A DNA stretch of 64,000 nucleotides, taken from positions 317,624-381,623 of the forward strand of contig CAJNOJ010000014.1 in the NCBI GenBank assembly GCA_905250025.1, in the 5' to 3' direction. A program made the translations under genes and the position numbers. Positions 25,801 to 35,498 of this stretch are shown here, one piece after another. How positions within the stretch are numbered: the stretch's first letter is position 1; every line of letters begins with the position of its first letter. Source of the stretch: Adineta ricciae (lineage: Eukaryota > Rotifera > Eurotatoria > Adinetida > Adinetidae). A model generated the notes under the pieces. That model saw nothing but the letters and a program-made list of their open reading frames with translations. It did no database searches and had not been told where the DNA came from.

Positions 25801-27954
25801 GTCGGTTCAACACTTTTTTCTTCTTTTTCATTGTCGAAACCTTCGATATGAAAGATCATTGTGATCTACGTGTATAGCAACATTTACATATGCTTTTGAT
25901 TATGAAAAATGCAAAAGAAAAGTTTTAATCTATTGAACAGAATATAACCTTCGTCGTTTCGTGTGATATTGAGAGATTAGATTATATAAGAATTCATTGA
26001 TCATTTATCAAGTAGAAATTTGATATGTTTGAATACTTTAATATAAATGGTGATATAAGCAGTAAGGAAAGAATGGAAGAAAAATTGTTGATCGAGCAAT
26101 TATGGTCAGATGAGAGGAATTCTCTGTGGAATAGCTTATGGATCTCATCTGTTCTTCGTTTTCAATTCAAATAAATACAAAAGTAAAATAGCAAAACCGC
26201 TTACCGAAGTATGTGATTTTATTGATCGACGATCGATTTCAAAACCGCCTGATTGTGCATCAATATTTTCGTTAAGACTTCCAGTCATGACTGGACTATA
26301 CGAAGCCGAGAGAGGCGATAAGTGTCCCGCACCAATTGATGATGTTGGTGTTGATGATGTAATTTGTCCATCGAAACTTGCACTCAATCGGAGACGTTTT
26401 TCTTTGTCGATCGCTCGTTTCATCTTGAAAGCTTCGAGAACTTGCGACATATGAATGTCTTGTATATCTTCATATGTATATGATCGCATGTTAACTCGCG
26501 TTTGAAAATGTCGGTTTTCTTCACGGCGTAAATCATCGAGATATGTGGATGAGAAACATCGAATTAAATCATAATTCAATTCACGTTGTAACGATTGATT
26601 TTCGATAAAACGTAGGTAACGATGAGCGTTCTGTTCCAGTTGTTTGATGCGATTGGTATCACCTAAGTATCGCCGGTCAAGCAAACTGCCGTTGACATGT
26701 TTCAAGATTCGCTCGTGTGCGCTATTAGCGTTCAATCCGCGATTGTACAAGGTTGAACGTTTTTGTGGTTCGTCATCATCGCTATCCATTGGATAATCTA
26801 TAGGAGGTTCTTCTTCTTCTTGTGCATAATATTGACTGATATAACTTTGATGTTGTTGTTGTGATGATTGAAATGGGACAGGTGGTGAGAAAATTTGCTG
26901 TTGGCGATATTTTTGATTTGTTGATGAGACTAAACGGTCAACTGATTGTTGTAAAGCTTGTGGTGATCGTCCACGCTTTTTGATTGCCAAACGTTCTTTT
27001 GCTTCACTTAAGTATGATTTCTGTGTCGATGTTGGATCAAAGCGAACATTTTGCACTTTAGTTGGTGGTGATCGTCGCAATGTCGACAATGACCCATTTG
27101 TCGATGTGACAGTATCCATACGCGTGGGTGAATGCTTTGATATGCGTCGGCGTTCTGGACTTGTGCTTGATGTACGTGGACGTTTTAATTGTGAATTGGG
27201 CGACGAATCAGTGATACTATCGAAAATAATATGCGGTTGCTGTCGTTGTTCTAGCCAGGCATCTTGAAAAGAAAAACAAACTATGTAAGTTATTTAAAAA
27301 GGATGCTTCGTTTGTGATAGTCTCCATTGCAAAATAAACTCTTCAGACTTATCTTTCTTCTCTCTTTTTTTTCTGTTTCTCTTTTATTTGCAGTTGGTGG
27401 CTCGATTCACTTACCTTCTGGGTTGACTGGTGATGTTATACTTGGTTGTCGCTGGGATTCTGTTGTCTTTGAGAAAAGATAAGGCGTATCCGATACAATA
27501 GTAGTAGGTTGTATTGACTTTGTTATTGGTAAAGAAACTTTATCAGATGAAATTGACGCTCCATCAATAAATGTAACAGCACGCTGCTCTAAGCCGGAAC
27601 CGGATCGAACATACGTTAATATTTGTTGAGGTTTCTTCGCAGAGTCGCCTGTTGGGAAATAGTATCGGTCCGAATCAGTCGAATGTGAACGTTGTTCCGT
27701 TTGGCCATTGGGAAACTTGTAGACATCGTTATTATTTTGATCGGTGCCAGCCGACGAAAATTTATAACGCTTGCTTAATGATGGTGGTGCATTGGACAAT
27801 TTGTTCTTCTTTGCTGCAGATATTCGTGAGTTTTGATTATCATTTGAAAGCGAACGAAAAAGATAACGATCTGTAACATGCGGTGACGTTGTCGAAGGTA
27901 ACGGTAAAGTTGTGGTTGACATGTTTTGATTATTGTTGTTATTGTTATTATTGC

Positions 27955-27985
<31 letters not shown>

Positions 27986-30900
27986 GTATACGTTGTCCAA
28001 GCGAGATAATAATCGTTTGAATTTTTCAACTTGTTCGATGTTATTTTTCACGAGAGGTAAATGTGCTTCAATCGTGAAACAATTGCCAAAGCTATGATCG
28101 GGTGAATACGACGATGAACTGAATAGAGATGAGGATGAGGAAGACAATGAGGAGGGATTTGCTAGTGATGGTTGGTTATCCGAAGAGCCGTCCACTAACT
28201 AAAAATGGAAAATAAATATTCATCTAATGGTGAGTAATTATTCGGCCGTCTATGTGTCACAGCTGCCTCTTGGCATGGTTAAAATAAAGAATAAAGAAAA
28301 AAAAAGGGAACACACTGAGCAAAGAGAGAAGAAAAATATATATGAGTAAAAGTTGCCTGCGCTTGGCTTCCACCGTTATTTTATTTGGCTCTTTCTTTTT
28401 TTCTTTGCTGGCTATGCGACGCATGTTCTTTTACTATTCTCTACGATAATACAATGGGAGTATGAAGAATGAAGAACTTCTTCCTTTTCTTTTGATGTGA
28501 AATTCTAAGTATAAACTCGACGCAAAAGTGAGAACAAACTGTCTGCATACGCGATTGAACTCACTCTTTCCTCTATCTTTGTGCTTGAACAAATCTAATG
28601 AGAAAATCATTAACCTTCACGGTACTATACGATTCGAACCCCTGAAGCTGAAGTGTGAATGAATGCGCATGTTTACTGTCAACTCTTAAAACAGTATACG
28701 AAGACATCTTGTGTGTGTTCTATTTGTCTTTCTTCGCTTCGTCAAGTAATATGTGTGTTTTATGAAGAATTGATGTTTGCAAAATAAAACCACTGAAAAA
28801 AGAACCCGTTAATAATCTCAATGAAGAAGAAGAGAAAAAAAAATGAATCACTAATGTGAAAAGAAAAGAAGGGTGTGAGTTTCTTAAGAAGAAATCTATA
28901 CAACCCTCAGGTTTGCTTGAAGAAAAAAATTCAATAATCGAAACTTACCATGGCGTTCGGCGAGGAAATTTCAAAATTCATGTTCAACGAAAGAAAATCT
29001 CTCCGTATATTCAGTTTGTTTTAATCGGGTATAATCATAATCGCCTTGACCACACACGCACGAAAATAAGATAAAATAAAGAAGAGATGAGTCTATGCAT
29101 GCGTCTACTATGCGATGGTCAGAGACAACAATCGAAAGAAAGGATGAGCGGAAGGAGAGAGAAGAACACGAAAACGACGAACTAGCAATGCTTCATATTA
29201 ATCAAAGCCATATTGTTGAGTGAAGAACGATGAAGAAAAATATCGATGTAAAGAAATCTTTAAGTCACATGTAAACAAGATAAGCGCTCGCACTCGTTCA
29301 TATTCATGTATGTAAAAGACAATGAACATTGAATGGGTAAGGTAGCAAATAGAGAAATTTTGTTCTCTTTCGATAATTCACACGAAAACATCGAAGGAAA
29401 AGATCGGCTGTCTGCTTGCGCCTATCACTTTCATTGACCTTCAAGACATAGAGAGAGAGACACAGCGACAGCATGTGTCGAAATGAATGAAATCAAGGCA
29501 GATCAAAATCAATATTTTCCTTACGTGCGTAACTCGTCGAGGAACAAGCAAAAATTAAATCTCAATGTTAAACTTATTGTCATTGATTCTCTCTCTCTTT
29601 TTTCGTTAACAGTTTTTTTCTTTATCAATCAAAAAGCTAGTTACAAGTGTTTTATAGATGGTGTGTAATTTATTTTTGCCGAATAGATGTCGATTATAAA
29701 AAAATAAAAACGTAAAACGATGACAACATAACAACCGCAATAGCAACAAAGGTTTTACTACTGTACATATTTGACGATGGACTGTTACACTATTTATTTT
29801 CAAGCTTTTTTTTCTCCTTCGTTAGAATCTATTGCTTCTCTCGTCCGAAATTAAAACGTCTCTTCTTTCTTGCAATTTTCAAGTGGCCTGTGTAAAGAAG
29901 AAAAGTAAAAAAATGTAAAAGAGAAAAGAAAATCAAAACATATACATGAGTGTATGCACATGAATGCCAGGCATATATATATATATTCGCATGCATAAAT
30001 GAAGCCGTATACGGGACCTTTCTTGTAATGGTCAAATAGACTAAAAGCGATCAGCACGGATAGAGTTCAACGACGCAAACAGAACATGCGACGATGCGAA
30101 TTCTTTTTCTTTGTTCTCTCATTTCATCAACTTAAAGACGAAGAAAGAGAAAAAGAAAGAAAGCACTTATCCTAATTTAAAAAATTCCTCTCGAAATTAA
30201 AATCAATCAAAACTTTTCATACTTGAAATTCTTTTCGCTATTTAATCAACACACACCGATCGATTTATTTTTCTAGAAGAGACAGAGACAGAGAAAAGAA
30301 AACGATTGTTGAACAGACTACTTTCGAAAATCTTAACATTCCTTTTGGGACAATAACAAATAATGACGTAATAGATTTACTTTAAAAATTTGCATCGATA
30401 TGTAACTATACACACATATTACACTCAAATTACTGCGCTTCATTGCGACTATGCATAGTAAGTTTGTGTCGCATCTTTCTTATGTATGTTTTTCTACCGA
30501 TGGCGCCGCTATTCATGCAAGTGTTTATGTCTTTCGTCGAGAATAATCACACTTCAATAGGCATTCGCTATTATTTACTCAGCGTGTGCTTCGCTTTCTT
30601 ACGTGACATCGAGGTAGATAGAGATCGATAACTTATCAGACTTTGACTAGGTGTTTTATTCAGTTAAATTCGATCGATTGAGTCAAGTAACAAAAGAAAC
30701 CTTTATTTACCTGCCGATTAACTCCTCTTCAATTTTGAGCAATCAAGTGGAATAGTTTTGACGATAAGAACGGATCGTCAATATTAAGAATAAAGAGAAT
30801 TTTATTTAATTCGAGAAGCAGGCAATTTGAACCATTGTTCTCGGTTGGTAACTGCTTCTCGTTATTAAGAATCAAGGAATAATACAAGAAGAAGAAGAAG

Positions 30901-32162
30901 AAATGAAGACACAAAAAAGAAAACTTATACATTTTACACGTTTGCTTTGTACAATCAGTACCACTTCGCCTCCTCACCTCCTCTATTCTTCTTACCAACT
31001 TACATCGTTCTTTGGCAAACTGCACACTGCATCTTTATAAAATCAATATTATGTGCACAATTCATCACCCGAATGCTCACTATAAACTAGTTAGGATTCA
31101 CTTTCTCTCTCTCTCCCTCGTTCTTATTCACTGATCGACATAATTCTTTTTCTTCATACATATAAATCATACGAAACTATGGCGGAATAAAATCTAGTTG
31201 AGTAATTCATGTACGCGTGCATGTGCGTGTGTGCATGTGTATATGTATTGTCATTTCATCTCAAGTCAATATTGAACCTGGCTTATCGTTGCTCAACAGA
31301 TGATACTACTCCAGTGTCGTTCTTTTTCATTTTTCTCCTTCTCTGTCAAATTATCAAAAGATTACTTGAACTTCGTGGCGATGGTTACCATAGTCTTCTC
31401 TATTCTTTTTGCTTACCGCTTATGTCATTATAACAAGAGGCTCAATCATCGTCGGACCAGAATAGTAATAAGCAAATGACTTTACATTTTATAAATTGTA
31501 CTTTTGTACAAGCAGTTACATGATTTCTCTCCCTTTTTTTTCCTGTTCTTATATGATCAAACGAGCTCAAATGTATACTACATTCGAAGGTCAATTTTGT
31601 AGTTCTTCATTCGATAATTTGTGCCATATACATATACATGGATGTGTGATCTGCATTTCGAGACAACGATAATCTCGTCGTTCTTTACATTTGACGAAAC
31701 AATATCAATTTATCGTCACCACATATCAAGCAAAAATAAACGAATATGGACACATACAGAGATATTCAATATCAGAGAAAGCCGAAAAACCATTACGTCC
31801 TGTATATATGACATAACCGCAGAGTGCGTACTCGTGAATCGAATGAAGGAAGAAAGAAAAAGAAAGAAGGTACTACGCCCATCAATTTCCACTTGAAAAT
31901 AACAGTGAGACAATGAAGAGTACGCATACATATACAACTTTCACATACCACTTACCTCATTTACGACAACTGATTGTGACACCGTTTTAGCATGAGGATA
32001 AGAACGACGATGCTGTCGAGAAGTATATAAGGAGATTGGTGGTGATGGCGGTTTAAGTGAGGATAATGTACGAAGAATTGCATTGGCATACGTATCAACC
32101 ATCGGCAATGTACAATCAGTATTGGAACATGTCGTTTCTTCATTGCCGGACAAATGTGACAT
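7889..32162 (-). CDS. Giant low-complexity protein gene (about 4,254 aa), family not recognised
   Basis: One gene is inferred from splice phases. Exons (minus): 32162-31956, 28198-27415, 27262-26205, 25308-24606, 24551-23965, 23880-22701, 22470-22280, 22180-22055, 21724-19352, 17978-17783, 14808-14137, 14071-13083, 12843-12478, 11746-11290, 11221-10394, 10340-9741, 9398-8063, 8000-7889. Exons 2-18 sum to 12,558 nt, exactly divisible by three, and every junction keeps phase, so this is unlikely to be several genes. The protein is mostly polar and disordered: Ser/Thr/Gln/Arg-rich, with an Asn run, Gln runs and Thr runs. No signal peptide, membrane segment or catalytic motif is seen. Two charged, probably helical modules occur in exons 3 and 4. 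A large scaffold or cytoskeletal adaptor is a guess only. Introns here reach several kb, unlike the rest of the window. Termination is ...TRSSNRQQ at 7889. Confidence 0.75.
9498..9520. repeat. GATA-type microsatellite
   Basis: A short run of GATA/TAGA units in an intron of the giant gene. Confidence 0.6.
11747..12477. other. Intron of the giant gene (731 nt)
   Basis: Lies between the exons 12843-12478 and 11746-11290. AT-rich with pyrimidine tracts. No gene seen inside. Confidence 0.5.
13356..13469 (-). other. Optional in-frame intron within a coding exon
   Basis: Within exon 14071-13083 a GTAAAG donor follows GATCAG, and a pyrimidine-rich stretch ends in CGCAG. The span is 114 nt (38 codons) without a stop. 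Both retention and removal keep frame. Local translation (VKRDTVCKVISFCSPEYL) differs from the polar surroundings, which favours a real intron. Confidence 0.45.
15015..15036. repeat. (TA)n microsatellite
   Basis: An uninterrupted TA run in an intron of the giant gene, upstream of its exon at 14808. Confidence 0.75.
15337..15442 (-). other. Candidate internal first coding exon of the giant gene (isoform C)
   Basis: ATG at 15442 is preceded in frame by a stop (TGA two codons upstream), so this is a true start. It encodes MNISSPPSSMNRTSEFQPEA and onward, ending in phase 1 before GTAAGA. The next exon (from 14808) needs phase 1 and reads in frame, giving Arg-Ile instead of the Lys-Val made with the upstream exon. 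The short isoform would hold only the C-terminal third of the protein. Confidence 0.55.
15443..17782. other. Large intron region upstream of internal first exon
   Basis: About 2.3 kb between the exon 17978-17783 and the internal first exon at 15442. It is the likely site of the internal promoter. It is rich in CTTT/TCTC tracts. No coding stretch is supported. Confidence 0.45.
17979..19351. other. Large intron of the giant gene (1,373 nt)
   Basis: Separates the 2.4-kb exon 21724-19352 from the exon 17978-17783. Both borders are phase 0. No gene or repeat family is seen inside it. Confidence 0.5.
21725..22054. other. Intron of the giant gene (330 nt)
   Basis: Phase-0 intron after the short 42-codon exon that starts DIDVEPMALREET. 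Nothing else is seen in it. Confidence 0.5.
24620..24990 (-). other. Charged module, copy 2, in the giant protein
   Basis: Within exon 25308-24606. It starts NRSLLDRPSDLIADFY and ends FTVEDVADIYKPFVLENYK followed by RKIAIELERRRRER. The start (SLLDR) and the end pattern (Thr-x-Glu-Asp, Asp-Ile, Val-Leu-Glu, Lys-x-Lys/Ile) match copy 1. The middle parts diverge. Confidence 0.5.
25309..26204. other. Intron of the giant gene (896 nt)
   Basis: Separates the two exons that carry the charged modules. Phase 0 at both borders. No gene seen. Confidence 0.5.
26390..26700 (-). other. Charged module, copy 1, in the giant protein
   Basis: Within exon 27262-26205. It starts NGSLLDRRYLG, continues with a charged helical stretch (ELNYDLIRCF, YLDDLRREENRHF) and ends YTYEDIQDIHMSQVLEAFK followed by MKRAIDKEKRL. 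It is one of the few non-low-complexity parts of the protein. It resembles the module in the next exon in order and end motifs. Confidence 0.5.
27923..27990. repeat. AAT/AAC trinucleotide repeat coding for an Asn run
   Basis: Reads as ATT/GTT units on the plus strand. On the minus strand it encodes about twenty Asn residues, interrupted by one Ser, after LLSRLDNVY in exon 28198-27415. The repeat keeps frame and is likely length-variable. Confidence 0.8.
28199..31955. other. First intron of the giant gene, with alternative exon inside
   Basis: About 3.8 kb between the distal first exon and exon 2. It contains the small alternative first exon at 28981-28949. Otherwise it holds AT-rich sequence, GA and CT tracts and no supported gene. 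Confidence 0.5.
28949..28981 (-). other. Candidate proximal first coding exon of the giant gene (isoform B)
   Basis: A 33-nt exon encoding MNFEISSPNAM, followed by a perfect GTAAGT donor in phase 0. It fits the exon starting at 28198 just as well as the distal exon does. It would give a protein of about 4,196 aa from a separate promoter. Confidence 0.5.
31956..32162 (-). other. Distal first coding exon of the giant gene (isoform A)
   Basis: Starts MSHLSGNEETTCSNTDC and ends SVVVNE before a GTAAGT donor in phase 0. It joins in frame to the exon starting at 28198 (LVDGSSDN), across an intron of nearly 3.8 kb. The ATG at 32162 is the first in frame. The exon adds 69 residues. Confidence 0.6.
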
Positions 32163-33926
32163 GATATTTTATTCTTTGGTGTGAAAATGATCGATTAGAG
32201 ATATCTTAAATATTCAATCAAATTATAACTTTCGTACATAAATGATTTTCTATTCATAAAACAGAATTTTTTGTAAAAGAAAACCTTGAACATAATAACA
32301 GATATGCATACTGAATGGTATATTTAGAAACAAAGAGGGAGAGAGAGAGAATACATACGCTAAGGTGAGTGTAACTTGAATAATATATCAATGAAGAATT
32401 GTTTCATTTGATATGAATCAAATCATCGTCAAAGAGTAAGTCGTTAGCGAACGATTGTCATGAATATGATCAATGAACTCACTTGACATTTCATATTTTT
32501 CGAACGCACTACTTGTCAAATTATAATATTAAACAATTAAATTCATTGATGAAATCTTCACCTAAACCTAATGAATATTTCTTTACTGTTCGTCTGTGCA
32601 TGTTCTTCGACGACGTCTGTATGTTTTGTTGTCGGTTATTTCGAAGAAAATGGAACCATCCTTTCGAGTCAAAAGAAGCCGTATACACTCATACGACGTG
32701 TCATTTGCCCCATGAGACAGTCGACGAGACGAAAAAAAAATAAAGAATATGACTAAAATATACATACACACAATCTATTGAACAACTACGACATACAATT
32801 AACCTCCTTGACGAGCGTGCAATTCACTAGTCGACGTTAAATATATATATATAATATATACATACATACACTTGTCCCTCCCAGATATGCATGACCCTTA
32901 GCAGATATATACACACCTACGAACAGATGTATATACATACTAAAGATGTCTAACAGTCATGAATTTTGTCTTTTTTTACGTTGATTTTTCATGAATACGA
33001 ATAAATATGTCTGGGCGGCGACTGAACTGAAAGGGAAAGATCTTTACATACCTACTACAAAGAGATATACGTCTGACTGATCGTTGACTGTTCAACATAT
33101 ATTTCAACTATCAAATGAACAAGAACATGCGCATTCACGCGCACCGCGTCGTGTGATGATGGTTAAATAGTGATAAGACGAAAAGTTGATTAAGCAAGTG
33201 CATGTTTGTGTATTGAAAGCATGGTAATTATGAACCTGTCAACAGAGTCTCTCATTTCGTTTCAATCTTCAAACTAGTGACATTGTCATTAATGGTCAGA
33301 TGGTGTTAGTTAATGACGAAAAGTCAATTGAACGTGCCGGAGCTGAAATGAATTGCATGACAAATCAGATTACACATTTTTTTGTACGTGCGAAATGAAG
33401 GAAAAACGAAATTCATATCTAGGTGTTCAAATTTGATTTTAATACGAACATTAAATCCTTGTCCTGCTCGAAAATTTTTTCAATCGAACCAGCAGGTAAC
33501 TACAGTCAATTAATAACTATTTGATTGATAAATAACAGTTCTTCTATGCGTTAATATATCTTGCTGTGTTCTCAAGGAGACTATTTTGAAGATAATGAAG
33601 AGAAAAAAGGAATCTTTCGTATAATTAGGTGAATATCTGAATAGAATATGTTTGAATATATTTTCTTGTTGAATAAACGTAAAAAGGAAGCATGAACTAC
33701 ATTTGGATCATTTGTAAAAAGGACTACGCTGTAATTTATGTATCTTTAATGTAGTTCACAGAATGACGCGTTGGGAGCATGACTAAACGAAAAAAAGCAC
33801 ACATCGAAATTCTTTCTAGTCATTATGATGTGCAAGTGTTATCTTATCTTTATCTTGTATGTGTATATAAGTCGACAGATGAATAAGCACAAAAAGCATT
33901 TTCGTATTTTTATATTAACGATATCG
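32163..33926. other. Intergenic region between divergent genes
   Basis: About 1.8 kb between the first exon of the giant minus-strand gene and the plus-strand DsbA-like gene. It should hold both promoters. It has a GA run near 32337-32352 and a TA-rich stretch near 32840-32865. No gene supported. Confidence 0.5.
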
Positions 33927-34767
33927 ATGCAGACTAGTAGTGTCGTTCTTTTGCTCGCTCTGACCTTTGTATCCGGTCAAGTGCCGATTCCGTCACGGCC
34001 AGATGGATGGGGTGTTGGCGGTCCAGCAGATGCTCATGCAGTGATTGAAATGTTTCTAGATCCATTATGTCCGGATTGTAAGGCTTCATGGCCAACTGTT
34101 TTGCAAGTAATTCAAGCTTATGGAACACGAATTCATTTTCGCATACATACATTCCCATTACCTTATCATACCAATTCATTCGTTGTTTCACAAGGCCTTC
34201 ACGTTATTGCCAATGCGACTAGTCGAAATTCGGATGCGATTTTTAAAACTGCAACTGCGATATTTCAAAATCAACAAACTTGGTACAATGATGCAACCAA
34301 ATCGATGACAATGCCAGAAGTCGTTAACTCATTGGCAACGTTCGTTGCTCAACTTGGTTTTATTACCAAAGATAAATTCTTAGCAGGCATGGCTAGTGAT
34401 GATCTCAATGATGAAACACGTATCTCATGGAAATACGCTTGTTCAAGAGGTAATTCAACGAAATGATCCGATGAAACAATCTAATTATCTCTGTGTTCTA
34501 GGCGTTGTTGGTACACCGACATTCCTTATCAATGGTGTAGCAACAGGTGCTGATGCATCCTGGTCACTAAATGATTGGAAATCTGTCATTGATCCTATTC
34601 TCGCATCGAATGAAAAAGATTCATCAGCAATCAAAGATTGTCCACCAGGTCAACAAACATGTGAATATATGCCGCACAAAACTCAATGCTGTCTAGCTGG
34701 TGAACGTTGCATTCCAAATGTTGGTTGTCGATGTTTCAATTTAAAGAATGGTAACAAGTGCTTTTGA
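33927..34767 (+). CDS. Secreted DsbA-like thioredoxin-fold protein with Cys-rich C-terminal tail
   Basis: Two exons (33927-34449 and 34502-34767, phase 1 junction S-R-G|V-V-G) give 262 aa. Residues 1-18 (MQTSSVVLLLALTFVSGQ) are a signal peptide, so the protein is secreted or lumenal. A thioredoxin-type strand EMFLDPLCPDCKASW carries the CxxC redox pair CPDC, and VGTPTFLINGV is the cis-proline loop typical of DsbA/thioredoxin folds. The last 40 residues add eight cysteines (CPPGQQTCEY, TQCCLAGERC, GCRCF), a separate disulphide-rich tail. The frame is open upstream to 33825, but the ATG at 33927 places the signal peptide at the N-terminus. Substrate unknown. A DsbA-family oxidoreductase or a redox-related secreted protein is likely. 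Confidence 0.82.
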
Positions 34768-35498
34768 ATCACTTTAAAACTGAACTGTGATATTTTCTAA
34801 TTTTATTGAATAAATCGTACAAAGAATAACGATGAAATTTAATAGTATTTTGATTGTTGGTTGTATATTGATAATTAGTAAGAATGATTACACGAACGAA
34901 TTTAGTAGCTTTATTAAGTAGAAGAGAAAGATAGCGAAGTTTTGTGAAATTCAAGACTAAAGAAAAGCAATTGTGTTAACGAAAACAAAATCCCAAATAA
35001 ACACTCGACTCTAAACTACTATTCATTCTGATCAAATCAGAATGTAACACAGATAAATCGGTAAAAAAGGTTTCACAATCTTCCACCCTTAAATACGAAG
35101 CCGACGACGTTTAGCAGAATTATCAAATACGAAACAACAAACTAATTTCTTTTAATCGGTGTTTCCCTTTTAGTTTTGTGCATCTAGTTGCCAACTTTAC
35201 CGATATATGGGAACATTCGTTTTCACCCGAATATTTCTCAAACGACAATTAGGGAAATTTGGACTTACGAAGATTACATGAGGAATGACTCATTTCCGTG
35301 AAAAACAGGTCAGTCTTAATTGAATCATGAGGGGTTTCATTGTAGAAGCTTGGCGTGTTTTTTAAGTCGATCATTAGTAAGAAGAGAAGAGAAGAGACGA
35401 GAGAAAGTAGATCTTGTATTTCATCGAGAAAAACTAATTGAGCAAGTTCAAACTTATATACAGTATCATTTAGTATTCCGTTTGGTGTTAAATTCAAC
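34768..35498. other. Intergenic spacer before the histidine decarboxylase gene
   Basis: About 730 bases. It holds the 3' end of the DsbA-like gene and the promoter region of the next plus-strand gene. No gene seen. Confidence 0.5.
34809..34814 (+). terminator. Poly(A) signal AATAAA of the DsbA-like gene
   Basis: Canonical hexamer 42 nt after the stop codon on the sense strand. Confidence 0.65.

Noticed and set aside
33825-33926. Upstream in-frame start for the DsbA-like protein
   Set aside because: It would bury the clear signal peptide that begins at 33927.
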